Assembly (NCBI GenBank): GCA_051453625.1
Contig: JBOZIK010000001.1
Span: forward strand, 126,181,569 to 126,232,605
From: Welwitschia mirabilis
Lineage: Eukaryota > Gnetophyta > Gnetopsida > Welwitschiales
DNA: 51,037 nucleotides
Reading direction: 5' to 3'
Of the stretch, positions 1 through 10,941 are shown piece after piece. The position numbers and the translations under genes are program-made. A model generated the notes under the pieces. The model had not been told where the DNA came from, did not search any database, and was given only the letters and a program-made list of their open reading frames with translations. The number at the start of each line of letters is the position of its first letter. The first letter of the stretch is position 1.

Positions 1-789
1 CCATTGGAGGTACAATTTAAATGTAATATATCCTAATAAGCTTCCATTATAAATAGCTAAGCTATAGGTAACCAATAGATCTCTTTGAAACCAATCTCAT
101 TCAGTTAAATATATTAGATCTGAAAGATCAAGCTACCTATTAGCATTATTATCATTATTGTATCTTGAATTCTACATTTTTGACTAGAGGAGATCTATCA
201 TTGACATAATTACTTTATTCAAAGTTAGATCTAGAGCATAAATGGTTGTACTTCTATAGGAGGAGAGCTCTATCTATTATACTATTTTCAGAATAAGTGA
301 TATCTATGCTATTGAAGCATCATTACAATCACTACCCTATTTTTCTATAGGTTGAGATTAAATATTACAAAGTCCATGCTATAGGTTGAGACTGAGCCTT
401 GAAACATCTATACTATATATTAAGACTAAGCCTTAAAACGTCTGTGCTATAGGATAAAACTTAGCCAGGAAAAGTCTATTTATAAAGGTTATAGGTAAAC
501 CTAGAATACCTGGTAAAGTAACAGAGATCCGATATTAAGCTTGAAACAAGCTGATCATTGAGAGTGGAGTAGGGAAGTTTTTTAAACCACTATAAATCTA
601 GCTTATATCAAATTAGTAGTTTGTGTTTTTAGTTTTTTGATTCTTTACTTTTAGTATTTTATCATATTATACACTTTCTAGAATAATTTATTTATGTATG
701 CACGTTGTATTTCAAATTGATTTATTTCAAATTATTTGTTGAATTTTTGAAAGAACCTATTCACCCCCCCAGGATTCTCGATCCTATCA
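1..789 (+). repeat. LTR-A: 3' part of a Ty1/copia LTR, related to copia 1
   Basis: This is the downstream part of an LTR of the same family as the LTRs of copia 1. Shared landmarks appear in the same order: a TATA box (tataaatag, 48-56), 'gttgagactgagcc', 'cattgagagtggagta', 'aaaccacta' and the end 'ggattctcgatcctatca' at 789. It belongs to a different copy, because its sequence differs throughout from the two LTRs of copia 1. Its start lies left of the window. It abuts the middle of the next LTR directly, with no primer-binding site after it, so it behaves as a 3' or solo LTR. Confidence 0.75.
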
Positions 790-1894
790 TAGTACTCCTA
801 AATTAATTGTCAAGAGGTTGATCGAACCTATGATGGGATCGACTAGACCTAAGCACTATGCAGCTAATACTCCTAATCTAATCATCATGGGGATGAACGG
901 ACATCTAAAGGGGTTGACCAAAACTCATGATAAAAACTAGAAAGAATTTTATTAGGTTCAACGGGCAACTATATTTTTCAGTGGACAATTAAACTAGGGT
1001 TAACTAGACCCAAATGAAGTTAATTAGACATGAAGCCATAATAAATTGGAGTAACTAAAACTTTTAATTAGGTGACCTGTGTAAGTCCTGGTACCAAATG
1101 GGGTCAAATGGATTTTTAAGGGGTTAACCAAATAGGATAAAACAAAAATTTTTTAGTCATTATGTATCCATTATATAGCCATTGGGTATCCATTTTCTAG
1201 CCATTTATAGCCATTGTTTCAAATGTAATAAATCTAAAATCCTTCCAATATAAATAGCCAAGAGATAGATGATTATAGAATTCTTTTTTTTGAATTATTT
1301 TCAATCGTGTTAATCTATTGGATTTAAGGAACAAGCACTATAATAAAGTAATATTTATTTTTATATCGTGACATTTGTACTTCTGACCAAGAGGATATTC
1401 CATCTGTATCATCTCTATAATCAAGGTCAGATCTTGTGCTCCATTTGTATAACATCTACTAAAAAAGATCTTCATTAATCATACTTAATCAAGAATGAGT
1501 AATATTTATGTATTAAGGCATTTTTATCATTATTAATACTTACTATGAAGGTTGAGACTGAGCCTATAAATGTCCATTTGTAAAGTTTACAAGTGAACTT
1601 GCAATATCTAAAAGAGTAAACAAAGATCTGAATCTATGTTTGGAATAAGCTAATCATTGAGAGTGGAGTAAGAGATTTCCCAAACCACTATGAATCTTAC
1701 ATGCTTCCATTTGGTACTTTTGTGCTTTTAGTTAGTATTTCTTTACTTCTATTAGTTTTACTTTTCATGCATGTTTTGCATTAGTTATTTATTATGTGCA
1801 AGTCTTTATTTAATTTTTAAATTCTTTTTAGAATACTATGTTGTAATTTTTAAGAACCTATTTATCTTCTCTTCTAGGATTCTTGATTTTATTA
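790..1894 (+). repeat. Truncated 5' LTR of copia 1
   Basis: Homologous to the 3' LTR from about 6937 onward. Shared blocks include 'agacctaagcactatg', 'gtagctaatactcct' and the TATA box region (tataaatag, 1249-1257; 3' copy 7364-7372), and the end 'ggattcttgattttatta' matches 'ggattctcgatcccatca'. The first ~425 bases present in the 3' LTR are missing here, so most of the 73-bp array is absent. The TGGTATCAGAGC-like PBS expected just after 1894 is not recognisable. Confidence 0.8.
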
Positions 1895-2079
1895 TTTATT
1901 ATCAAATCCAAGTTAAGTCTTTTCTTAGATCTTAATCTATCTAGACTTTAGAACCCTTCGATGAATATTCTCTTTGATAAATTTTTAAATATACCCTTTC
2001 TCGACTTTTATACTTTTATTTGTATAATTTAGATAGCATATAGATATATTTTCAAATAGATAGCAACTAGTGGAAACAC

Positions 2080-3336
2080 ACAGGAGTTAAGTAAAAGTGA
2101 CAAATGAAATGCTCAAAAATATAATAAAGAAAGAAAACCTTGCTTCATGGCACTTATGCGTATTTTACAAAATGTGCCTAATACATTAGATCATGATGGC
2201 CTTGATGTTGTAAATGAAAAACATAATGAACTAGAAGACACCTATTAAGAGCTATACCAAGAATGTGAAAACCTAGCTAAAAGGATAAATGATTGAATAA
2301 GATTATAAAATCTCTCATTAAGGATAAGGAGGAAATAAAATAAAGTTTTAAAAGAATCAAATAAAAAAACTCCAATCTCACTCTATAGGTAAAAGAGTTA
2401 TCTTATTTTATTAATAAATTTTTAAGTGGATATACCAAATTTGAATAGATGCTTAGAGTTTAAAAACTTATTGGTAATAAGTTAGGTATTGACTTGATCT
2501 CTCAAATACCTCAAAGATAGCAAAATCAAATAATCAGTGATGGTATGTTCTTTTTAAAAATTACTTGTCATTTTTGTGGAAGAATTAGTCATTCAAAAAT
2601 CTTGTATAATGTTAGAAACTTAATGTTATTTTCAAACCTAATTAGTACCTTTCTATTTAAATTTAATTCTAGAGGAGATGCACCATGTAAGTCTAGAAAG
2701 ATTATGTGGGTGAAAGCTAATGATCTTAAAAGTCTTTTAATTTAAATAGTTTTCAACATCTCAAATAGCATAAGTTGATATCTAGATAGTGGGTGTTTAA
2801 GGCATATAACAAGAGATAAATCCAGATTCAAGAAATTAAGCAACTTTAATGGAGAAGAGGTGACTTTTAGGGACAATGAAAGAGCAAAAATAGAAGGCAT
2901 TAAAAGCATTGATAGAGGTAACCTTCCTATAATTAATGAAGTTTTATATGTAAATGGTTTAAAGCATAATTTATTGAACAATAACCATTATGATAAAGAT
3001 CACAAGGTAGTTTTTGATAAATCAAAACATGAAATTTTGCATAGAAAATTAAATTATGTAATCCTTAGAGCAAGTAGAATAGACAACATATATATCATAG
3101 ATTAATATTTTTTTCCATGTTATTTTTCAAATGTTCCTCAAGAAGATCTATGGCATAAATGATTAGGTCATGTTAATTATGATCAATTAAAAATAATTAT
3201 TTATAAAAAAATTATAAAAGGTATCCCTAAGATAACTATAAAAAAATAATGCTTATGTGATGTATGCCAAAAAGGGAAAATAAATTAGGGATTCACACAA
3301 AAGAAAAATTTAATCATTCACATCTATGTTATTAGA
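2080..3336 (+). pseudogene. Copia 1 gag tail, protease and start of integrase, degraded
   Basis: Remnant of the gag-pol polyprotein. From 2141 (frame 2) it reads CFMAL and then a charged, coiled-coil-like stretch (NELEDTY, ELYQEC), as in the gag C-terminus of this family. A zinc knuckle starts at 2566 (CHFCGRISHSK), with the expected last Cys read as Tyr. The copia protease motif YLDSG has its catalytic D-S-G at 2785-2793. Frame 1 continues through GEEVTFRDNERAKIEG and VVFDKSKHEIL to the pre-integrase domain: DLWHK-stop-LGHVNY at 3145-3177 and Cys pairs CLCDVC at 3250-3267. The zinc-binding H and C residues are present. The N-terminal gag domain is missing: coding resemblance starts less than 200 bases after the 5' LTR. 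At least two frames and several stops (mostly readable as CGA to TGA, CAA to TAA or TGG to TGA) rule out function. Confidence 0.8.
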
Positions 3337-3731
3337 NNNNNNNNNNNNNNNNNNNNNNNNNNNNNNNNNNNNNNNNNNNNNNNNNNNNNNNNNNNNNNNN
3401 NNNNNNNNNNNNNNNNNNNNNNNNNNNNNNNNNNNNNNNNNNNNNNNNNNNNNNNNNNNNNNNNNNNNNNNNNNNNNNNNNNNNNNNNNNNNNNNNNNNN
3501 NNNNNNNNNNNNNNNNNNNNNNNNNNNNNNNNNNNNNNNNNNNNNNNNNNNNNNNNNNNNNNNNNNNNNNNNNNNNNNNNNNNNNNNNNNNNNNNNNNNN
3601 NNNNNNNNNNNNNNNNNNNNNNNNNNNNNNNNNNNNNNNNNNNNNNNNNNNNNNNNNNNNNNNNNNNNNNNNNNNNNNNNNNNNNNNNNNNNNNNNNNNN
3701 NNNNNNNNNNNNNNNNNNNNNNNNNNNNNNN

Positions 3732-4262
3732 TTAGCACAACATGCTACATTATTAATAGAGTATATCTTAGATCCAGTACAGACAAAACACCATATGAGT
3801 TATAGAAATGAAGACAATCTAATGTATCATATTTTAAAGTTTTCAAAAGTAAATTCTATGTGCTAAAAGATAGATAACATTTGAGCAAATTCAAGTCTAA
3901 AGAAAATGAAGCTATCTTCTTGGGTTACTCAACTATAAGTAGAGCTTATTGTGTTTTCAATAAAAGAAGCTTAACAATAGAAGAGTCAATAAATATACAA
4001 ATTGATGAGATTAACATAAGACCAAACTACACAGATGAATAGGAAGTTATAACCACAAGTATTCCCACAACGAATGAAGGTTCTATCAAAAGTAATGAAG
4101 CTCTAATAAAAGAAAACAAATTAAAAAAGCTCAAACTACTTGAAGATCATCCTTTACAATTTGTTATTAAGGAAGTTAAATAAAAATAAAGATAAAAGGA
4201 TCTATGAAAAATTTGTATGCTCATGTTTATTATGTTTCAAATATAGAACTTAAGAAATTTGA
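3732..4262 (+). pseudogene. Copia 1 integrase C-terminal part and linker, degraded
   Basis: After the 395-base N run, frame 2 gives TCYIINRVYLRSSTDKTPYEL, then NVSYFKVF, then KFKSKENEAIFLGYS and AYCVFNKRS. This is the usual sequence downstream of the copia integrase catalytic core, including the hydrophobic 'IFLGYS..SRAYRVFNKR' block. At about 4204 the reading shifts to frame 1 (NLYAHVYYVSNIELKKF), the linker that precedes RT. The integrase catalytic residues themselves lie in the N run and cannot be judged. Stops occur at the positions of expected Trp, Lys and Glu codons. Confidence 0.8.
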
Positions 4263-4660
4263 NNNNNNNNNNNNNNNNNNNNNNNNNNNNNNNNNNNNNN
4301 NNNNNNNNNNNNNNNNNNNNNNNNNNNNNNNNNNNNNNNNNNNNNNNNNNNNNNNNNNNNNNNNNNNNNNNNNNNNNNNNNNNNNNNNNNNNNNNNNNNN
4401 NNNNNNNNNNNNNNNNNNNNNNNNNNNNNNNNNNNNNNNNNNNNNNNNNNNNNNNNNNNNNNNNNNNNNNNNNNNNNNNNNNNNNNNNNNNNNNNNNNNN
4501 NNNNNNNNNNNNNNNNNNNNNNNNNNNNNNNNNNNNNNNNNNNNNNNNNNNNNNNNNNNNNNNNNNNNNNNNNNNNNNNNNNNNNNNNNNNNNNNNNNNN
4601 NNNNNNNNNNNNNNNNNNNNNNNNNNNNNNNNNNNNNNNNNNNNNNNNNNNNNNNNNNNN

Positions 4661-5757
4661 ATCATGTATATAGACTTAAGAAAGCCTTGTATAATTTGAA
4701 ATAAGCTCCAAGAGATTGGTATGAGAAGCTAGCCACATTTTTAAATGAAAATGGATATATTCGATGAACTATAGACAAAACCTTATTTATAAAGAAATTA
4801 AAAAAGGATTTTACTATTATACAAATTTATGTAGATGATATTATTTTTGATGCCTCAAATAAAAAGCTATCAAAAAAATTTGTATATATTATGATAAATC
4901 AATTTGGAATGTATATGCTTGGTGAAGTCAAAATGTTTCTTGTACTTCAGATAAAGCAATCTAAATATGGAATGTTTATTTTTTAATCCAAATATGCAAG
5001 AGATTTAATTAAATAATTTAGATTAGAAAATAAAAAAATAACTAACACTCCTATGTCTACATCATGTAAAGTAAGTTTGCATGAAATTGATAAACCAATG
5101 GATCAAAAACTCTATAGAAGTATGATTGGTAGTTTATTATATTTAACTACAAATATACTAGATATTATGTTTAGTATTTGAGTTTATGCAAGGTACCAAT
5201 CCCAATCAAAATAATCACATCTTTAAGTAGTAAAAAGAATAATCAGATATGTAAAAAGCGCATGTGATTATAGCTTATGGTATCCCACTGAGACATCTTT
5301 CAAACTTGTAGGTTTTACTAGTTGCAAATATTATGGAAAGAGCACAAGTGAAAATTGATTTCTATTAGGTTCGTATTTAGTATGATGGACAAGTAAAAAA
5401 CAAAACTCTATCTCTCTCTACTGCAAAAATAGAATATTACAGCAAGTAGTTGTTGCACTCATCTTTTATGGATGAAAGAAATGCTAAAGGATTTTGGTAT
5501 TAGTTTTTAATAAGTCTCTATTTTTTATAATAATACTAGTGCTATCAACATATCAAAAAATCCTATTTATCACTCAAGGATAAAGCATACTAAGATAAGA
5601 CATCATTTCCTACAAGACCAAGTTAAAAAAGAACACATCTTTATGAACTTTATAACTTCAGACCAATAACTGGTAGATATTTTTACTAAACCCCTAAATT
5701 TTGGTACTTTTTTTTATCTTAGATATGAACTAGGGGTTATTCTATTATCCTATGATT
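4661..5757 (+). pseudogene. Copia 1 reverse transcriptase C-terminal half and RNase H, degraded
   Basis: Frame 1 starts after the 398-base N run with HVYRLKKALYNLK-stop-APRDWYEKL, then the RT active site YVDDIIF, whose YVDD is intact at 4828-4839. It continues through YRSMIGSLLYLT and VYARYQSQSK. RNase H landmarks follow: LVGFTSCKYYG, WTSKKQNSISLSTAKIEYY, then INISKNPIYHSRIKHTKIRHHF and DIFTKPLNF near 5695. The order and spacing match copia RT-RNase H. At least eight in-frame stops are present and the upstream RT motifs are lost in the gap. The end is set where similarity stops after 'LRYELGVIL'. Confidence 0.88.
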
Positions 5758-6497
5758 GATTGCAAAATAGTTAACAGATCTTTAATTAAATCAATTGGAT
5801 AAGGTTGATTGATTAGTTTAAAAACTTGATCACCCAGACCCTCTATGTTTTGTAGCTGTTTCAACGAAATTCATTGGTGTAGAATGGATTTTTTTTTGTA
5901 ATCCTTTCTTTCCTCTATCTTTTTATAGTTATCTAATTTTATTNNNNNNNNNNNNNNNNNNNNNNNNNNNTAAAAAAGAGGAGAATTAGTTATTTATTAT
6001 TAAATGTTTTTCATATGATTTCAGATGTATGCTCTTGATGAGCACTTTTAGTTTGTAATGTTTATATATGTTGAATGAAATTTACATACACTTTTTTATT
6101 TTGCATAAAATTGTTTTCAGTTAATATTTCAAATTCTTTTGTGATTATGTAAATCATATGTGCTTAATATGTTTCTCTATTAGTATCATAAGTGCTTAAC
6201 TTAAAAAGTTTAAAGTCTTATAATGTTGGAAATAAATTTTAATATGTGATATCTAATCAAAGTATTAAATAGTTTAAATGATTACATTATGTATCACATT
6301 ATGCTTTTCATAAAAGTTGTGTTATTAACCTTTCAAATGTGCATATTAAATTTGTTCTATTTCAAGCACAAAATTTGATTGTTTAAAATATCCTAGCTTG
6401 TTCCAAAAAGTGTATTAATTTGTAATAGGCATTTTGTAAGGAGGAGTTTTTTCAAAGTTCTAATTTATTATAATTAAGTATTATTTTCCATCAATGT
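5758..6497 (+). other. Copia 1 post-pol spacer
   Basis: Between the end of RNase H and the 3' LTR I see no recognisable coding sequence. There is a 27-base N run (5944-5970). The purine-rich 'aaaaaagaggagaa' at 5972-5985 resembles an extra internal polypurine tract, a feature described in Sireviruses. A second weak purine run, 'aaggaggag', lies near 6438. No third ORF comparable to that of copia 2 is visible. Confidence 0.5.
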
Positions 6498-6510
6498 CAA
6501 AGGGGAAGAT
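6498..6510 (+). promoter_or_regulatory. Polypurine tract of copia 1
   Basis: The sequence 'tcaaaggggaaga' sits immediately before the 3' LTR, which begins 'tattag' (expected TGTTAG). It corresponds to the plus-strand primer site of LTR retrotransposons. The context 'aatgtcaaaggggaaga' is a common spelling in Tork/Sirevirus-like elements. Confidence 0.65.
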
Positions 6511-6670
6511 TATTAGATTATGTTTTTCTAATTGATGTGAAACTAATGTTTTTTGTATAGCAAATTTTATATATCTTATACAGAAGATGTTAATTACTTA
6601 TAAGTTAAAAAATAAAACTGAAACTATCAATTTTTGAGCACTAGAAGCCTGTCAGTTCTTTTACCCTCTT

Positions 6671-7105
6671 AGGAAGTTGACTAAATTTTTAAGGAGTTAA
6701 TCACACCTGAAGCAGATAGAAAATGAACTTTATCTAGAGGGGTTGACTCGATTTATGATGGGATCAACTAGACCTGTAACCTCAAGAACCAGTGTCCTTG
6801 AACCAAATGGAAAAGGATCAACTAGATCTTTATGGGGTTGATTAGATTTGAGGATCTAATAAAAAGTATCCTTAGACTAAATGACAAGGGGTTGATCATA
6901 CCTATGATGGATTCGACCAAATCTGTGAACCAAGGAATATACTTTTGAACTGATTGTCAAGGGGTCAACCGAATCTATGATGGGGTCGATCAGACCTAAG
7001 CACTATGTAGCTAATACTCCTAAGCTAATCGTTATGGGGACAACCATACATCTAAAAAGATTGACTGGAATTGATGCTAGAAAATGAAAAGAATTTTATC
7101 AGGTT
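6671..7105 (+). repeat. ~73-bp tandem array in U3 of the copia 1 LTR
   Basis: Imperfect tandem units begin near 6739, 6813, 6886, 6959 and 7033, spaced 74, 73, 73 and 74 bases, with a more diverged unit near 6671. Each unit opens with a variant of 'ggggttgac', continues 'acctatgatggg' and then 'tcgaccagacct', so each holds two half-copies of the same short word about 23 bases apart. Only about the last one and a half units remain in the 5' LTR (from 811). Confidence 0.75.
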
Positions 7106-7390
7106 AAGCAAGCAACTAGATTTTTTAAGCAAGAAATTAGATTGGGGTTAACCAAACCAAAATGAGGTCGATTAGATATGAAGTTATAAGAAATTAGATG
7201 GACCAGACTTTTAAGGAGTCAACCAGATGGAACAAAATAAAAATTTTCTAGTCATTATGTATCCATTATATAGCCATTAGGTAGTTATTTTCTAGCTGTT
7301 TTCTAGCCATTTATAGCCATTAGAAGTGCATTTCAAATGTAATAAATCCTAAAAGACTTTTAATATAAATAGCCAAGAGATAGATAACCA

Positions 7391-7570
7391 TAGAATTATT
7401 TTTTCGGAACTATTTTAAATCATGTTAANNNNNNNNNNNNNNNNNNNNNNNNNNNNNNNNNNNNNNNNNNNNNNNNNNNNNNNNNNNNNNNNNNNNNNNN
7501 NNNNNNNNNNNNNNNNNNNNNNNNNNNNAGAATTATTTTTTTGGAACTATTTTAAATCATGTTAATCTAT
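7391..7570. other. Assembly gap with duplicated flanks
   Basis: The ~37 bases before the 100-base N run ('agaattattttttcggaac' onward) recur almost exactly right after it ('agaattatttttttggaac' onward, 7529). The 5' LTR has this segment only once (from about 1278). This is best read as two overlapping contig ends or haplotypes joined by a fixed-size gap, not missing sequence. Confidence 0.75.
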
Positions 7571-8149
7571 TATGTTTAAGGAACTAGCACTATAATTTTA
7601 TGATATTCATTATTGTATCTTGGCATCTATACTTCTGACTAGGAGGATCTTCCATCTATATCATCTTTATAATCAAGGTCAAATCTTGTGCTTTATTCAT
7701 ATAATATTTATTGAAGAAGATCTCCATCAATCATACTGAATCAAGAATAAGTGATATTTGTGAATCAAGACATTATTATCATCACTATTACATACTCTGA
7801 AGGTTGAGGCTAAGCCTGCAAAAGTTCATTTGTAAAGGTTACAAGTGAACTTGTAATACCTGGAAGAGTTAACAAAGATCTAGATTTAGCTTTGGGATAA
7901 GCTGATTATCAAGAATGAAGTAGGGGGTTTCCCAAACCACTATAAATACTATGTGCTTCCATTTAGTACTTTTGAGCTTTTAGTTAGTATTTCTTTACTT
8001 TTGTAATTTCTCTATTCATGCATGTTATGGATTAGTTATTTATTGTGTGCAAGTTTTTGTTTAATTTTTGGATTCTTTTTAAAATACCATGTTGTAATTT
8101 TTAAGAACTATTCACCCCCCTCCTTTAGGATTCTCGATCCCATCATTTA

Positions 8150-9240
8150 TGATTAGAAATTCTTTTTAAAACTTGATCCACAAAGGGTAAAGAAAAATAA
8201 TCCTTATAGGTAGCAACATTCAGTAGCCTAAAATCTATGTAAACTCTTCATTTATTATTATTTTTAGTTAGACTTATCCATTCTTAATTAGAAATAGGGT
8301 AGATGAATCCTAATTTTAAAGCCTTAAAATTTCCTTTTTGATTAAATCTTTCATATGAGTATTGCATCTCTTTTCTAGTTACTTCATAGGTTTTACTATG
8401 GTATCTAGATAGGTTTTATGCTGATACATGATAGGATATACCCCTATAATGTCTTTATGAGTTCAAGTAAAAGTATTAGTTCATTTAGCTAACATCCTTT
8501 TTAATTTCCTCTTTTGAGAATGAGTCAAATTTCTATTGATAATTAAAGGACTATGTTTCTGAATTTCAATGTATTTTCAAACCTTCTTCAAGAAGAGGTT
8601 TCCAAAGCTCTTCTTATTTTTTTACTAGTTTAATAATCAAGGAGTAATCCATTATTTTTACTTCTTACTCCACTAAAATTATTGAGCCTCATTCATAAGG
8701 ATCATGTTAGCACTATTCCTTTTTTTAGTAGAGGAATTTTCAATTTTTGCCTCATCAAATATTTTAATTTATTGCACTAGATCTCACAGACTAGTCTCCA
8801 TCACTCCCTTTCTAGAATAAATAGTTGCATTATTTGTTGCCATTTAAGCTCTTCCTAGTATGAGAGGATGAGTATTAACTTTTGTCTTCAAGATCATTAA
8901 ATCCACTAGATATCCAAACCCTTGTAGTTCTATGAAAGTATTTTTCATTATTTCCTCTAGCTTTACTATACAACCATCTACCATGTAAAGTTATCCATTA
9001 TATGGAGTTAACTAAGGACTTCCAAGTTATTCAAATATGTCATAAGAAATAAGATTAATACTCATACTTAGATCTACCAAGGCTTTTATTTTACAGGCAC
9101 CTTCAATAATCATATTCACAACTAGTATTCTAGGACCAGTATACTTCTAAATTTGATTTTATTACAAATATTAATTAGAGGTTCAAGATACATGAACTCT
9201 TTTAGTTGGATTTTTTAACAATTATTTCTCATTAGTTTTC
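8150..9240 (-). pseudogene. Gypsy protease and start of reverse transcriptase, degraded
   Basis: On the minus strand the protease region reads IKALVDLSMSINLISYDIFE, then VDGCIVKLEEI, LQGFGYLVDLMIL and PLILGRA, corresponding to the gypsy aspartic protease with its DLGAS and ILGRPFL boxes. The catalytic Asp codon is at 9074-9072, but DLGAS has become DLSMS (Gly to Ser). Downstream, IIGVYPIMYQHKTYLDT and LEKRCNTHMKDLIKKEILRL match the region before RT. The RT start RVYIDFRLLNVATYKDYFSL lies at about 8245-8160 and continues PFVDQVLKRISNHK. The RT is cut off before its catalytic YVDD block. Many stops are present. Confidence 0.82.
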
Positions 9241-9559
9241 TCTTTTTTTTCCTTACTCCCATCTATACTACAAAACTTCTTCATTTGCTAATAGTATAAG
9301 GTATTTCTTTTAACATTTTTATTAAGGGTAAGATGACTGAGGTATCTTTCAAATCTCTAATGAGGTATTATATGTCTTTTTCTTTCTTTGTTGAAACATG
9401 TTCCATTATCTTACTTCTCATTGAAAATGTAAAGGGTCATCCATTTCTCTCTCTATTAAACTATTTTTCTATCATGCTTTCATTTTCCTTGGGTTTTTCC
9501 TCTCTCTTAGAAGGTAAAGGATGGCTTATTCCTTTTGTTTGAATAGATTTATAATAATA

Positions 9560-10900
9560 TTGTTTTGGAATCAATTGGAGTTGTGTAGGTACGGAAGGTT
9601 CTTTAGGTTTTTTTCCTTTATTTGGTTGTTAATGATAACCATAATTTCCTTCTCTATTTCTCAAATTCCTAAAGTAATTATACCTATTTGATTACATAAA
9701 TCTCTACATTAATATTTCTTTATTACCTTTCCATTTCCTAGTCTAGTTAGGATATGAATTCTTCAAGTATTATTATTAATATTATAATTAATTCTTTTAA
9801 TATCTAACCACTCTAAAAAACTTGCCATTCATGGACATTCTGTGGAATGGTGATCCTCCTTATTATAGTATTCATAGGTTTCTACTTCTTCTTCTTATTT
9901 TAATCTATTAATCTTACTTATTAGAGACTATATCTTTTTATTAGTTTTTTCTAATATATTAGCATGCTTAGTCTCTATTTCATTTTATATTATAACTTTG
10001 TTAACCTTTCTCTTTCCTTTTTTCTCATTTTGAGACCATCCTTAACTTGTTCTACATAATTTATCTATACTAGTTTTGATTTATTGAGTGCTATCAATTC
10101 TTGACACTGTCCCCATGAAGAATATCTAATTTCTCTAAATAATCACTCTAAAAACCTCTTAACAGGGCTTTCGTTTGTTCTTTTAGGATTATCCCATGGT
10201 TTGGACATCTTAATAACAAAATCCAATACCTATACATGAACTCATCAGACTTTTAATGTTATTTTTGTTTAACATTTAAAATTTGATCTCTCAAGTCTTT
10301 AATGACTCAAATAAGTTGATATTTATTCAAAAATGCTTGTCTTATAGAGTTCTAGATTTTAAAAGTATAGTTTAAAAATCTATAAAAGCATAACTGGGCA
10401 TCTCCTTCTTAAGAATTCTGAATTTATTTCTAAATAGTTACCTTTGCACAAAGAATAAACAAGACTCAAATGCAACATAGGTTCTTCAATTTTTTTCTAT
10501 CTTTAAAAGTTGAAATATTAGTAGAATTTATTTTTCTTATCTTATCAGGGATTTCCAAAACTACTAGATCTATAGGATTAGGCATACGAGACATATAACA
10601 TTCTATACATAAAAGAGTAGAATTGATTGCTTCTTCTTCATCATAATATAACCCTTTAGGTTTTTGTGCTTTTTCTTCTGTCTTTTATTTTGTATTAATA
10701 CATTTATATTCTATTGTAATTCTATTTAATCTCTTTTAAGTATTTCCATATCCTTCATGAAGTCATAGGGTTCGACTTTTATTACTATTGTATCACTCAT
10801 TTCTTTATCTAACTTGTATATCTTAGGGTTTTGAATGTATTGCCCCTTTACATCCCTCCATTATTCACATTTGTCTTTCTTCAAAAAGGCCTCTATTGCT
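9560..10900 (-). pseudogene. Gypsy gag remnant, degraded
   Basis: Minus-strand translation gives the retrotransposon gag core in order: NPIDLVVLEIPDKIRK (about 10590), a decayed 'EGDAQLCFYRFL' (about 10410), IRQAFLNKYQL, then SDEFMYRYWILLLRCPNHGI (about 10230), and LLRGF with YLEKLDILHGDSV. Nearer the protease, YEYYNKEDHHSTECP at 9877-9832 looks like a zinc knuckle with Cys lost. The order is that of Athila/Tat-type gag. Stops and frameshifts are frequent and no start codon can be assigned. Confidence 0.65.
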
Positions 10901-10920
10901 TCTGACAAAAGGCTATAAGT

Positions 10921-10938
10921 TTCCTCCTTCTAGCATCA
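10921..10938 (-). promoter_or_regulatory. Primer-binding site of the minus-strand gypsy element
   Basis: Reading the minus strand out of the LTR, 'tgatgctagaaggagg' follows three bases after the LTR edge at 10942. It looks like a TGGCGC-type PBS with G-to-A and C-to-T changes (TGATGC). I do not assign the primer tRNA. The position between the LTR and the gag remnant is as expected. Confidence 0.55.
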
Positions 10939-10941
10939 AAA

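Larger units (their letters stand above)
790..8145 (+). mobile_element. Copia element 1 (Ty1/copia, Sirevirus/Tork-like), decayed
   Basis: A plus-strand Ty1/copia retrotransposon with a truncated 5' LTR (790-1894), internal region (1895-6510) and 3' LTR (6511-8145). The order gag tail, protease, integrase, RT, RNase H is the copia order (integrase before RT). Three N runs (3337-3731, 4263-4660, 5944-5970) hide the integrase core, the N-terminal half of RT and part of the post-pol region. All frames carry stops, so it is not autonomous. Its right end sits directly against the RT of a minus-strand gypsy element, which suggests it inserted there. Assignment to the Sirevirus/Tork group is inferred from motif spelling and the PPT context, not from a tree. 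Confidence 0.85.
6511..8145 (+). repeat. 3' LTR of copia 1
   Basis: About 1635 bases including a 100-base N run (7429-7528). It starts after the PPT with 'tattagatta' (TG end changed to TA) and ends 'gatcccatca' at 8145. The TATA box is at 7364-7372, about 0.8 kb from the LTR end. U3 contains the 73-bp tandem array. From 6937 on it matches the truncated 5' LTR. Right of 8145 the sequence changes at once to minus-strand gypsy RT. Confidence 0.8.

Noticed and set aside
3310-3805. Long open frames of 140-160 codons
   Set aside because: They consist almost entirely of an N run; only the last ~25 codons are real and they belong to the copia 1 integrase tail. The same applies to open frames over 4204-4704, 13395-14154, 18622-19431 and 22412-22603.
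9333-9542. Open frame of 69 codons on the plus strand
   Set aside because: It lies antisense to the gag-protease part of the minus-strand gypsy element and has no known motif.
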